Origin: Epiperipatus broadwayi
Taxonomy: Eukaryota; Onychophora; Udeonychophora; Euonychophora; Peripatidae
Assembly (NCBI GenBank): GCA_028023455.1
Contig: JAQFVV010006342.1
Coordinates: forward strand, 1,203,001-1,267,000
DNA: 64,000 bases
Direction: 5' to 3'
Position 1 is the first letter of the stretch; each line of letters begins with the position of its first letter. The position numbers and the translations under genes were made by a program. The notes below the pieces were generated by a model that did not search any database, was not told where the DNA came from, and worked only from the letters and a program-made list of their open reading frames with translations. Positions 1 through 10,858 of the stretch are shown piece after piece.

Positions 1-6
1 CATTTT

Positions 7-1440
7 GTTAAAATTCTTTAGGTTTTTAAAAACTGACACTTTTTTAAATTTCTGGTTTAAAATAATGCTTGGAGATGATAATTATGAAGGGGAAGGTCCA
101 CATTAAAATACATATGCTAAAAAATAAAAAGAATAGTAACATAAATAAATAAAAAAATGTTGATTATTTCAAATCTAAAAGGCATTTACTTTTAAATAAA
201 TAAACACTAACATTTTTACCATCAGTAAGTATCTTTAACGTCTTTGAAAATCTCTCTCTCATTTAGATGCTTCCTGTCCATATGCCAACAAATTATTGTA
301 AAAGATCCAGTGACATACCTCTCATTTTTTAATATCTTAAATTTGGCTTCCAACCATGATTGTTCAATGGATTATATGTGTGCACCCATCACTGGATTTA
401 TGTATTTTTGTTGGTCGTTGATGATGAGATGTTCAAATGCTCTATCATTCAGGTCTGCATAGGATGGCCACTCATCTGAATGAATGACAGAGCCAACCAC
501 ACATTTACTTTCTATAATGGGAATCAACATAACTTTATCATGATATGGCACTACAAAGTAGCACCAATCAGTATCCTTTTTAATCCAAATACCCAGGTCC
601 ATTAATTTGGGCCCCATGATTTTTTTTATTAATCAGTGTTACCAAAGTATCCTTACAGATACATGGATGATCACCACTTAGCAGTCTTCCCCTATTATAT
701 TTTTTCAGTCAGCAAATCTTGCTTTATCTATCTGAACTGGTTCTTCTTTAGACCCTACCAACTGTCGTTTCTTTTTAACAACTCTGAAACAGACTTCCTT
801 GCAAAAATTAAACCAGTCTACAACTGTTGGCAAAGATTTGTTAGCCATCTTTACTGATCTGGTCAGCAAATCTAAGAAGAAAAAAAACAGCTCCATAATA
901 TCGCACAATGTCATCCAGCTTGCAACCCTACCACTTGTATCTATATAGTGGAAAAAATGGATTACCTGTATGAATAGACCACATAGTATGGCACTTGGAG
1001 CATTGCATCATGGGGACCCAGTCAGCCTTGCAATTCTTTCTTTGCTTCTCTATCATGGTGTCTCCACACTTTGTACAGGGCTTCGTACTCTCTTTGTCAT
1101 TGAAAAAGTTATTGTCCATCAGAAAATTGACAGCTTGATTCTCACTAGAGATAACATTATAATATAATGTTCTCAAAGCCACAATAGTTATGGGATGCAA
1201 TATCTGTTTTAAAAATCACAAAAAATTTGGTTACTTAAGACCAAAGATTTTGGATGAAAATTTGTCTTTTATAGACATTTTCAAATCATACAATCACATA
1301 TCAATAATATTGAGCTTTTATCTCTATTTACTTAAATATTCAAAGATTTAGATATTTTAAAGTAATTAAACAAAAGAATAAATATCAGAAAGACTTATTG
1401 CAGGTAAAAGGCAATTTTTAAAAACCTAAAGAATTTTAAC
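7..1440 (-). mobile_element. Merlin-type DNA transposon with terminal inverted repeats
   Basis: Seen: the left end (7-34) and right end (1412-1440) are near-perfect inverted repeats of about 28 nt; the left begins GTTAAAATTCTTTAGGTTTT and the right is its complement with one mismatch. The interior holds a broken transposase on the minus strand with Merlin hallmarks. A length of about 1.43 kb suits a single-gene Merlin element. The usual 8-9 bp target duplication cannot be tested because only six bases lie outside the left end. The coding part is the main support; the repeats fix the boundaries. Confidence 0.72.
246..1200 (-). pseudogene. Merlin (IS1016/IS1595-like) transposase, broken
   Basis: A decayed cut-and-paste transposase. 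The N-terminal part (1200-928) has a zinc ribbon with CTKCG, then CSKCH and the phrase HTGNPFF, matching the C-x2-C...C-x2-C...TG pattern of the IS1595/Merlin N-terminus. The middle (914-705) is open but poorly conserved. The catalytic part (617-372) contains GSVIHSDEWPSY, the Merlin motif around the second catalytic Asp, then an INPVMGAHI stretch like the conserved NP.TGAHT segment. An in-frame TAA follows at about 369-357, and downstream the same frame continues SIEQSW..AK, which fits the expected IE..W..K block with the catalytic Glu. At least two further breaks separate the three blocks, so it is inactive. Family assignment is confident; the exact original ends are not. Confidence 0.75.
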
Positions 1441-1939
1441 GTAAATAATTTAAATAAGTTTTGTATTAGCAATAATAAAATCTATTTATTTTCTTTAAAC
1501 ATGTTTCTGTGCTCATTTTTGATGGTAAATGTCACTTGCATGTAAATAATTAGAGATTTGTATCAATCTCAAGAGTTTGATGTATCGATGCAAATTATCG
1601 ATTGCTAGAGCCTGTGTGGATCTCATGCAATCAAGAGTAGATTCCATTATGATGTTAGGAGATGAATATCAAGCAGTATCTACATGGGACAAACCAAAAA
1701 TTTCTGGTAATTAGAAGTTATAATGTTTCAGTATTTGGAAATTCAGGCTTTTAATAACATTCGTAGTTTAGAAGTGATAAACATTTAATATTTAGAGTGC
1801 GGTAACAGCCATTTTGAATTTCTATCAATTTTACACTTATTGAACATGTTGGTTTCTAATTAATATTTTTTTCAATTTCTTACTTTACTTTTTCTGTTTA
1901 AGTACTCTAAATTCATATGCTGTATTTTATATGGGCATA
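1441..1939. other. A+T-rich DNA without recognised genes
   Basis: No long reading frame, tRNA-like box or terminal repeat was seen. The part at 1580-1700 is less A+T-rich (around the ATCGATG and GAGATGAATATCAAGC words) and may be an old element fragment that I cannot place. Confidence 0.4.
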
Positions 1940-2540
1940 TCCTTTTGATTGTTATGAGTAGGTGGTTTAATAAACTAGTAAACTTAAGTTTGATTTTTTA
2001 AGGGTTGATGTAAATTTAGATAATGAATCTGAATTTAAAATGTTTCTACATGTTTTTTGTCACATGATTCCATAAGTATAACTGTATGAAAATATAATTA
2101 TTGCTTAAAATTGATTTTTTTTTATTGTCATGAGTAGATGGTTAAATAAACTAGCAAACTTAAATTTGATTTTTTAAAATTGCGAATTTTATTTTATTGT
2201 TAAATAAATTAGCAAATTTAAATTTGATTTTTTAAAATTGCAAATTTTATGTTTTAATTTTTTAATCAAATGGAATAGATGCTTAAATAAACTATCAAAC
2301 TTAAATTTAATTTTTTTGAAATTTCGAATTTTGTGTTTTCATTTTTTAATCACATGATTAGATTTCTTATAACTATGAAAATTGTTTTTTTTTTTTATCT
2401 TTGATGAAAATGGCGATTTTGTAATATTGATAAAAAAGTCTGCTCAAACCAAGTTTTTATTTTTTAATTTTCGATGAAAATTGCGAATTTTGTGTTTTAA
2501 TATTTTAATCATGTGAGTGGTTTTTTAAAAATGAAAATGG
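1940..2540. repeat. Degenerate tandem repeat, roughly 70-80 bp period
   Basis: The phrase TTAAATAAACTAGCAAACTT followed by a TTGATTTTTTAAAATTGCGAATTTT block recurs with drift at about 1965, 2130, 2195 and 2285, and the GAAAATTGCGAATTTTGTGTTTTAAT part again near 2330, 2470 and 2500. Units have diverged and suffered indels, so no exact period can be given. It looks like an old minisatellite. Confidence 0.6.
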
Positions 2541-3324
2541 CAATTTTTGAAAAAATGGGTTGCAACAATGTATAGATTGGTCGATGTTATTTATCACTTG
2601 GATGTGTCTGCCTGGGTTTTGGGCAGTTCTTATAATTCAAAATGGCTATGAGTGCATACTAAATCGGCACCAAATATTACTTATGAAATTACTATTACTG
2701 TATTGAAAATTGTGAAACCAGAAAATCTGACTATCTATACAGTGAAATAATTAAAATTTCCATTACGTTTCTAATTTATCATTCTGATAGTTAATTAATT
2801 ACATGTAAACTCAAATCATTAAAAATTGATTCAAGTGACATGATTTCAAGCTAAAAGAAAGAATTGAAACACATAACATCGAAAAATATATTTAAATTAT
2901 TGGCAATTGAAGTATTTATTATTATTGCTATGGCCTGACGGTCTCTAAAGACAAGTCAAGGAGATAAATAATTTCATGCAAATTTTCATTTGACATTTAG
3001 ATATATTCTCATGTTTGTTGCTTAATTTCCTGATCCTTTTTCAACTTTTCATATTTTTGCAACGTAATCTGATGTCTGAATTTTCTATTTTAATATTTAA
3101 ATAACGTTGACAAAATAGCACTAGGGAGTGCTGATATAAAACTTAAAAGTTACAATGATTGATAAAAATCATAAAATTGTCAAATTATTGTGTTAGGTGT
3201 AGAAATTTTTTTTCTTTATAATTTTAAAAAAATTTGATTATTCATGTAGTAAAAATTTATTTCCATACTATGTATAAAACTACTTATAAATACATTATTT
3301 CAACCTTAATATCTCGGCTTGTTT
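2541..3324. other. A+T-rich DNA without recognised features
   Basis: No reading frame of note or clear repeat. It lies directly before the Penelope-like remnant and could be its decayed upstream part, but no reverse transcriptase motif could be read here. Confidence 0.35.
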
Positions 3325-4060
3325 AATAAAAGAATTTAGAAATTGACGGGAAACTTCCTTTTCTTGATGTACTTGTCACAAAGAAAGAATAATCTTTTAT
3401 CTTTTTCAATTTTCAGAAAATAGACACACACTGACAGATATTTAAAATTTTCATCACTTCATCTCAAATCTTTTCTATTGCAAAACTTTTTTTCACTGGA
3501 GGTATTAACCTTGTTTCAGATAAAACATATCTCAAAGATGAAATAAATCATATAAGCAATATTTTATCAGCTAATGGCTTTAATAATAAAACAATACACC
3601 GAGCCTTAATTCAAGCCTTAAACAATCGAAATAAAAGCCAAAAAGAATAAACACCTATTAGAGTTTGTATTCCTTTATATAAAAGGAACTACAGACAATA
3701 TTGGATGTATTTTAAGATATTATAATATAAAGACAACATATATACATATATCACTCATCAAAAAATTTGATATTATAACCAAGCCCTCTTGAAGTACATG
3801 GAGTTTATGGAATTTCATGTAACAGCTGTAATGCTAGAAGAGATAAACATGTTAATGCAGTTAAAAAATACTCATCAGCATTATCTTTCCATGCTATAAA
3901 TACAGGGCATAGTATTTATTTTTTTAATATGAGAATACTATCCAGTTGTGACACTCCCTAACAGTATCGGATCAGAGAAGCCATTGAGATCTTTAAAAGG
4001 CCAGAATGTATCAACAAACATGATGATACATGCAAATTAATTATCTTCTATTTGGATTTT
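3325..4060 (+). pseudogene. Penelope-like element: RT C-terminus and GIY-YIG endonuclease remnant
   Basis: Seen in three shifting forward frames: GKLPFLDVLVTKKE (about 3345), then FSIFRK-stop-THTDRYLKFSS (about 3410-3460), then the thumb-like stretch EINHISNILSANGFNN (about 3540), then YIKGTTDNIGCILRYYNIKT (about 3675), then GVYGISCNSC (about 3800) with RDKHVNAVKKYSSALSFHAI and later YRIREAIEIFKRPE (about 3965). The order LPFLD / THTDRY / NGF / YIKGT..I..IL / GxYxIxCxxC..H..SA..H / REAI..K is characteristic of Penelope-like retroelements, whose RT is followed by a GIY-YIG nuclease. The YIG part is deleted or shifted. Several frameshifts and stops make it a dead fragment. RT palm motifs upstream are absent. 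Confidence 0.75.
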
Positions 4061-4496
4061 TTTTAATAAAAAAAAGTCATTAATCTAAAGGATTTTCATT
4101 ATTATTATTTTTATTTTCTATTAATAGAACATTCATTATCGTTATACATTAGTGTTTACGGTGCCTCTACAATTAATTTATAATATTTGTTATCCAGTTG
4201 ATGACAAATGTGACCTGGTCAAAACATTGGTTTATATATATATTTTTTCAATAAATTATACATGAATGTACGTGGATAATATTTCATTTATATAAATATA
4301 AAATAGAAATTCATATAACATTACAGTAGTAACTAAATTTTTTTTTACTAAAATTCTATTACAATCATAGTTTCATTTGTTAATAGATGAAATCATGGTT
4401 GTGGAAGAATTTTAGTAAAATTTTGTTTTTTAGCTAGTATTACAACTTTACATTAATTTTACTAGTATAGTATTAAGAAGTAATTAATTTATATAT

Positions 4497-4640
4497 ATAT
4501 AGGATGGCTCAGTTGGTTAGAACATTACCTTAAATTTCAATAATCAAGAATCTAAGGACCCAAGTTCGAATCCCATGCTAGTACTGTCACTGGTCATGCC
4601 AGCAACATCTGAAGAAGAGGGGAGAAAAATACCTATCATA
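4497..4640 (+). mobile_element. tRNA-derived SINE head (SINE family B, copy 1)
   Basis: A good pol III type 2 promoter: A box TGGCTCAGTTGG at 4504-4515 and B box GTTCGAATCC at 4564-4573, spaced as in a tRNA gene. It continues into a non-tRNA body ending in a GAAGAAGAGGGGAGAAAAA purine-rich stretch. The second copy near 35020 shares the B-box half and the purine-rich end, which argues for a SINE rather than a true tRNA gene. No clean cloverleaf could be drawn. Confidence 0.55.
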
Positions 4641-5087
4641 ATTTTAATTATTTTTTCTCAATATTTTGTTATATGGTTAAAATACATACTTGACATATTA
4701 AAGCTTGATTTAAATATCATAATAGCTTGTTCTGTATTGGTTAATAGTTATTCATGGAGATATTTTCATCTCACTATATATATAAGAATATATTCTACAT
4801 AAATATATAGATAGACAACAATTACAGTAATAAATCTTAACAATTTTTGCTTTTTTCTGAGCCAAGCTTTAGATGCAGAGTATCTTTACTAAAGCAAGAC
4901 TATTCGGTATTGAAAGCCTCGCAAAAATTAAGATTTATTGATGCAATTGTTGACAATTGTCTACATACTCCTGTAGAATATATTCTTACATATTATCTAT
5001 GGTATATAGATATTATATAATTTATTTTACATGTATATATAAATGGAATAAATTATTCTCCCTCAGACTATAAATTAAAATCACTCT

Positions 5088-5191
5088 TGGCAAGCATTGG
5101 TGGTCGAGAGGTCAGTGACGGCTGCTTTACAATCAGTTGTCCCGGGTTAGCGGATTCACTTCCTGGCTGATGCTATGACACATGAGAAAAA
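5088..5191 (+). mobile_element. tRNA-Val-like SINE (family A, copy 1) with 16-bp target duplication
   Basis: Flanked by perfect direct repeats AAATTAAAATCACTCT at 5072-5087 and 5192-5207. The body has an A-box-like TGGTCGAGAGGTCAG, an anticodon-arm-like CTGC-TTTACAA stretch (loop spelling TAC, as in tRNA-Val) and a B-box-like GGATTCACTTCC, and ends in an A-rich tail. Copies 2 and 3 in this window share the sequence. Known: SINEs moved by LINE machinery end in A-rich tails and have 10-20 bp duplications. Confidence 0.75.
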
Positions 5192-5209
5192 AAATTAAAA
5201 TCACTCTAA

Positions 5210-5322
5210 ATTTTTTTTTCTTATGTGTCATAGCATCAGCTGGGAAGCGAACCCGCTAACCCGGAACAACTGCTTGTAAAACAGCCGATACTGACCTCTC
5301 GCCCACCAATGCTTGACAGAAA
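5210..5322 (-). mobile_element. tRNA-Val-like SINE (family A, copy 2), inverted
   Basis: Reverse complement of copy 1, with the T-rich complement of the tail at its left end and the head at its right end. Flanking CACTCTAAAT (left, within 5202-5211) and CACCCTAAAT (5328-5337) look like its target duplication. Copy 1 sits inside the left duplication of this copy, so copy 2 inserted first. The two now form a hairpin-prone inverted pair. Confidence 0.7.
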
Positions 5323-5325
5323 AAA

Positions 5326-5585
5326 ACACCCTAAATGTTGAGCAAAAAATTAAGAATAGAATGAATCCACCTATTAATTGTAGCGCGAATGTTTATAAGC
5401 ATACCTTTGTCAACATTTTTGATAATTTAGAATGAAATTAATACATCAGCAAGATGGAATATGGCACTTAATAGTTATTAAACTAATAATCAATTTTATA
5501 AACATCAGACCTCCAAGAATAAATAGATTCATTCTATTCTTGATTCTTTATTTCAACATTTAGAGTCATTTTAATTCATAGTCTG
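5326..5585. repeat. Imperfect inverted repeat flanking A+T-rich spacer
   Basis: The block CTAAATGTTGAGCAAAAAAT plus AAGAATAGAATGAATC (about 5330-5370) is matched in reverse complement by GATTCATTCTATTCTTGATT and the TTCAACATTTAG block (about 5525-5570). The AATTAAAATCACTCTAAAT word left of the SINEs is also the complement of 5567-5580, so the original palindromic element probably spanned from before 5072 and was split by both SINEs. Confidence 0.55.
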
Positions 5586-6004
5586 TGGAAAGTGATTTAC
5601 TTTTTTATTTACATATACACTGAGTTATACTTAATTTGATGTTTATATATATATATATATATATGGTATCCATTAAAATAATGCATTCCTTTTTAAATGA
5701 ACATACTTTCTCTTCACCACCACTTAATAGATAAATATTTAAAAAATAACATATCAGTTTAGTTAACTAATAGATTGAGATTTGTTATTTCATTTGCATA
5801 TTTTACCTCTATCTAAAAATAATTAATACAATAAATAATTACATTTGATATAATCCATCTATTTGAAAGAAATATGCTAATCTAAAAATATATAATGTAT
5901 TAAATAAACAATGGGTTTTTTATTATTTGTGAACAAATAATACTATTTCAAACATCTGAACTAATATATATATATATATATATTAATTCTAATGCGGATA
6001 AAAG
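5586..6004. other. A+T-rich spacer with two (TA)n tracts
   Basis: Contains dinucleotide TA tracts at 5644-5664 and about 5965-5984; otherwise A+T-rich without frames or repeats I can place. Confidence 0.6.
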
Positions 6005-6516
6005 ATATCATATTATTATTACTATTTGCGGGATATTCCGTGTAGTGAAAAAGCTAAATGCTGACGTTTCAGTACAATATCAAGTACCTTCCTCAGAGCA
6101 TCCTCTTTCTCAAATCATAAGAATGCATGTGAGATTTAAAATCGTTTTTATCGTTTTCTTTCTCCTCATATTTAAATTCTATTGGTTGAGAAGTTTTAAA
6201 ATTGATTTTCTCTTCCAATAGTTTCTTCCAAATGTTGTTAATCTTCTTTAACTCACACCTTTCATTTATGCTAAGAAGATTAACAACATTTGGAAGAAAC
6301 TATTGGAAGAGAAAATCAATTTTAAAACTTCTCAACCAATAGAATTTAAATATGAGGAGAAAGAAAACGATAAAAATAATTTTAAATCTCACATGCATTC
6401 TTATGATTTGAGAAAGAGGACGCTCTGAGGAAGGTACTTGATATTGTACTGAAACGTCAGCATTTAGCTTTTACACTACATGGAATATCCTGAAAATAGT
6501 AATAATAATATGATAT
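6005..6516. mobile_element. Long foldback element, 244-nt arms and 24-nt loop
   Basis: Left arm 6005-6248 and right arm 6273-6516 are almost perfect reverse complements, separated by a 24-nt loop. By eye there are only a few mismatches across the arms, such as GCGGGATATTCC against GGAATATCCTGA near the tips. No coding capacity. Each arm carries CTGAGGA...GAAACGTCAGC (right arm 6425-6463; complement 6058-6096), a motif related to ends of Penelope-like elements. Its right tip is a (TA)n run in which the Ty3/gypsy element starts six bases later. It may be a foldback transposon or two head-to-head retroelement ends. Confidence 0.7.
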
Positions 6517-6522
6517 ATATAT

Positions 6523-9500
6523 TGTACCCTCACTTCTCGATGTATGATATAATTTAAAATATGACTAGCTCAATCAAATTATTATGCTCGGCTAAAATAT
6601 GTACAACTATATTTAATATATTTTTATAATATTAAAAACTTATCAGATTTATTCCAAACTTATCAAAATTAATTTAGTTCAATATTATATACTAATTAAA
6701 TAAATATTTAATTAAAATCATGAGACTGTGAAGTGAAGTTACAATTGGTAATCAGATTTACATTGAGTCAATGTCTCTCCAAGACACTGTCTCAATGGCA
6801 TAAGAATACTATTACCTCTTTATTATCTTATTACTAACTCTACAGCATTCTTATGGCTTTTATAAATGAACTATCTTTAATAATAATAGATAAATAAATC
6901 TCAATCTATTGTTAAGGAAATATAATTAAAATGATCTCAGGTTCTTCTAATTATCTTAAAGTAATAATAATTCATGTAGATAGGAATGATAAGGGATTTA
7001 ATATCAAACCTAAATACACCTAACTTATTCTAATAATAATCACTAACAATAATAATCTTTAGGGTATATCTTAATCTTATCTATTAGGATTATACTTTTA
7101 ATCATTAAGAAAATAAGTAAATCATATACATGTCTTTCATTTCCATATAGTATCTTAATCTTAAAATATACCAAAGTCTTATAATTTAATAATTTGTGGC
7201 AATAAATAGTATTATACTCTTATACTGTGCATTATAATTACTTTATGACCATTGTAATATCATATGTTAATGTCAATCAATTTCTATAAATTATATTAAG
7301 AAAATACTGTGTTTCTTTCTCAAAATAATAAAATAATAAATTCATATTGTGCAAATATTATGTTTATTCAAATTATCTGCTGTCAAATGCTGTGGTGTAA
7401 AATAATGAACTCAACACATCTTTTAAAACAACTTAACAAATTTATTTACATCAACTTTAACAAATAATTTATTTACACTATTTACATTTAAATAAAATTA
7501 AAGAAAATAAACAAAATAAGAAAAATAAGAATACAAGATTTTTTTACACTGTTATTATTTCCATAACTATAAGTAGATAATTTATACATTTCAGAAAATG
7601 TTTTATTAATAAAATTCAATTAAGTTTATGACTTTAATTTACATAAACATTACTTATTATCAATTCATATAAGAAAGATTCTATGTAAGATATCATTCAT
7701 GTAGCATGTATGTAAGTAAACCAACTTTAATAATTTAAATGCTATTTCACTTAAGTCCTACTATTATTTATATTATAATGTATAAGGCTGTGTTACATTT
7801 ATTATCAGTATGACTCAAATATTAATTAATGTATAAACTGATATAATTTTGTAGTATAATATCAATTATTGACTATCACTGTTTATTTCATTCCGATATA
7901 ATGTCATACTACATGTCTTATTAAAATATGCAATACGTATATGTACTTTTAAAAATAATATTTTAAAATTATTCAATAATTTCAACTTTTATAAAGTATA
8001 ATGTTAAATAAAATTTTATGATTCTTTGCCATTTTAACTCATTACTTTTCTTTACTTATTATTCCTATTCCGTTATAAAACTACTACCTACAAAAGTTAT
8101 TTTAACCCTATTTAATTTCAGTAAAAACAAATAACCAATTTTTTAAAACAAAAAGTAATAACGATTCAAAACTTTCCTATACCTCATCATCTATTTACAA
8201 TAAGCCTTCAATCAAAATATAAATTTCTATGTAAACTTAACGTAACTCATCTAATAAAAATAAAATAAAATATAGACCTCATATACTTCTTACTAACTTT
8301 AAAAGAAATAAATAAATAACTTCCACTAGTATAATAAATCTGATTTCTAATATTGGAACAGAAACATTGAAATTCATTCACGAAAGAATCATATAATTAT
8401 TTCTAAGGTATCATATTACGTTGTATTAAATTTATATCATTAATTTAAAATATGCATATTAAAATAAAAAACTGCTATTATTAATCTTGTGCATGTATAT
8501 TATTTAAACATTAATCCATTCATTCAATAATCATATAACATTTGGTTGATCTAAAGAAAACATAGTAAATACATCAAATCATTATTATTATTACACAATT
8601 TTACCATAAATAATACTTCAATGTACAGTCCGTCACAAGATGTCCTCCAGGATTCCAGTTTACAAAATAATTTCACATTTACACTCAACAATCATTCTTT
8701 AAAATATTACGTGTTGTATAATTATAAAATAAACTTTATGCAATAAAAATTATATTAGTATTTAGTTATTATTTTTTTTTAAAAAAAAAATGTAAATGTA
8801 CCTTTCCTATCTTTAATAAACCAATAATTAATTAATATTTATGTTAGTTAATAATCAAGACATATTACGTAACATCCAACGGTGTTTTCATTCAGTTGTT
8901 ATTGTTCTTTTTCCTAGGCACAAATTTTCACTAAACATTACTTCCTTTTCCGGTACATCACGTGTTCTTTAAAAGTTTTTATGACAAAAAAATGAAAACG
9001 TTCTTTTTTAAAAAACAAAGAAAAGTCAAAGTCAGTCCATTATAAACAAAATAAAATTAAAATAGTTTATAGGATCCATATTCTCTTCTTTATAGGAAAA
9101 TTATTTTAAAGTTATTATCTTTTAGCATTAGTTTATAATTTCTAAGTTCTTGTTTAATTATTTTAATTAATTTGATTTGAATATCCACATAGATTTGATT
9201 TGCGCATTCCATAACAGATATTGAGGTAAGATTACTTTTAAAGTCTTCTATACGACCAGCGTTTAGACTTTAATAATTCAATAATTTTTACTTATAAGTA
9301 TTTCTTGGCCAATTAACTTCCGATTTATTTGCCTTATAAAATTATCAAAATTTAGTCTTTTAAGCTATAAAGACTTAACAAGGCAAATATTTATATAATT
9401 ACTATTACATATTATATCTTTACCAAGATATATTTAAAATTATACTTTACAAATACTTGCTTCATAAAGAAGTATTTCTCATGCTTTTAAAATATCTAAT

Positions 9501-10858
9501 TTTATAAAAATCAACTACTATTAGCTTTTAAATTTATACAAAGTCCAACGTATTACTTTTAGGCATATAATAACTCTGCTAGTCAATCCAGCGTTTGTTA
9601 AATTTTTAGCGTAAAGTCTCCAATATATTTTATCCTCATATGATGTCTTCATGATTATTTGATAGTAAATTGAGCTTCAGTAAGGAAACGATTAATAGGG
9701 AAGTACAATAAATTAACACTGCATATTCATCGGTAACTTTTATAAATTATTTTTAAAACTACTATCTTATAATTTTAAAACGATTTTTAGAGCGTCTATA
9801 ATCACTTAGCTATTTTTAATAGCACCTTTTACTTTAAGAATTTCAATCACAAGTCCTCTCTAAACAATTGAACCTCGGTTTTATACCGGAAGAAAACTCC
9901 CACTTGATTGGTGAATTAAACAATTGACTTGCTAGCTTATTTACATATTTCACCAACAAGACAGAATTAAAAATAAATAATAACTTATTTAATATTTATT
10001 ATCTATCACACTATTAAATTCTTAAATTAATATTCATCATTTATTTAAATCTATTAAACATTTTTTTTTAAAATATACTTCCTTACTTAACTTTTACGTT
10101 TAACTTTTATAAAATTATTTTTATAAATAAATTAAGTCTATTTTTATTCGTTATCTTTTTAAGCAGTATTTTAAAAATCATATTTAATATTTCACATTAA
10201 TTATCTTTATTTTTATTTCATGATAGCCAAAATAATATTTATAAATTTTATAACAGAATTTTTAAAATAGCTTTGCAACATTACTAAAATACTCCCAAGC
10301 ATGTGTGTGCGTATTTTAATTAACATCTGTTTTTTTTATAACAAAGCTACAAACGCTTGTAATAATCTAAAAATAAACTAACAATACATTTTTTAAAAAT
10401 GAATATTTTTAAAATAAATAATATCTTATAACAGTTTTTTAAAATAATTATTCGATATTATTAAAATCAAATATTAATCTTCTATCATGTATTACTAATA
10501 ATATAAATATTTATATTCATTTATTAAATATTAATTTTTATCAACAATAAATATATACATTTAATTTTAACTTGTCTTTTAAAACTTTAACTTTAAACAT
10601 TTATTTATTAAATTTATTAATGCAGTATTGAATATGGCCAGTTTTCCCAACCATATACTATTATCATCCCTATTGAAATGTCTCTCTCAAACATCAGCAC
10701 AATTTTCACATATCAAACACTCATGAATTACTTTAACTACACTTTTAAAAAGATTGCCATAAATAAAATTCACATCATATAGCTAAATATATCTTAAATT
10801 TAAAATTTTTTAGATAGATTGCTACAACAATTTATGGAGACCCATATAAAAGGGCACA
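6523..10858 (-). repeat. 3' LTR of the Ty3/gypsy element, 4336 bp
   Basis: Begins TGTACCCT and ends AGGGCACA in plus orientation, giving TG...CA ends with a short imperfect inverted repeat. The paired copy at 17891-22217 is collinear throughout. I count about 20 substitutions, a 9-bp deletion in the other copy (near 10610 here) and two 1-bp indels: roughly 0.5% divergence. No reading frame of interest lies inside. It is far longer than most gypsy LTRs, which are usually a few hundred bases. Confidence 0.95.
9879..9911 (-). promoter_or_regulatory. Core promoter in the 3' LTR: CCAAT and TATA boxes
   Basis: On the minus strand CCAAT (plus 9907-9911) is followed about 22 nt later by CGGTATAAAACCG with TATAAAA at plus 9885-9879. 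This GC-bracketed TATA box stands out in the A+T-rich LTR and is conserved in the other LTR. It implies a start near 9855, hence a U3 of about 1.0 kb and an R-U5 of about 3.3 kb. The start site is inferred. Confidence 0.6.

Noticed and set aside
4501-4582. Functional tRNA gene
   Set aside because: A and B boxes are good but no acceptor or anticodon stem closes, and a second copy shares the non-tRNA tail, so it is a SINE.
5100-5165. Functional tRNA-Val gene
   Set aside because: The anticodon-loop-like TTTACAA is present, but the B box is degraded and the sequence is bounded by a SINE tail and a 16-bp target duplication.
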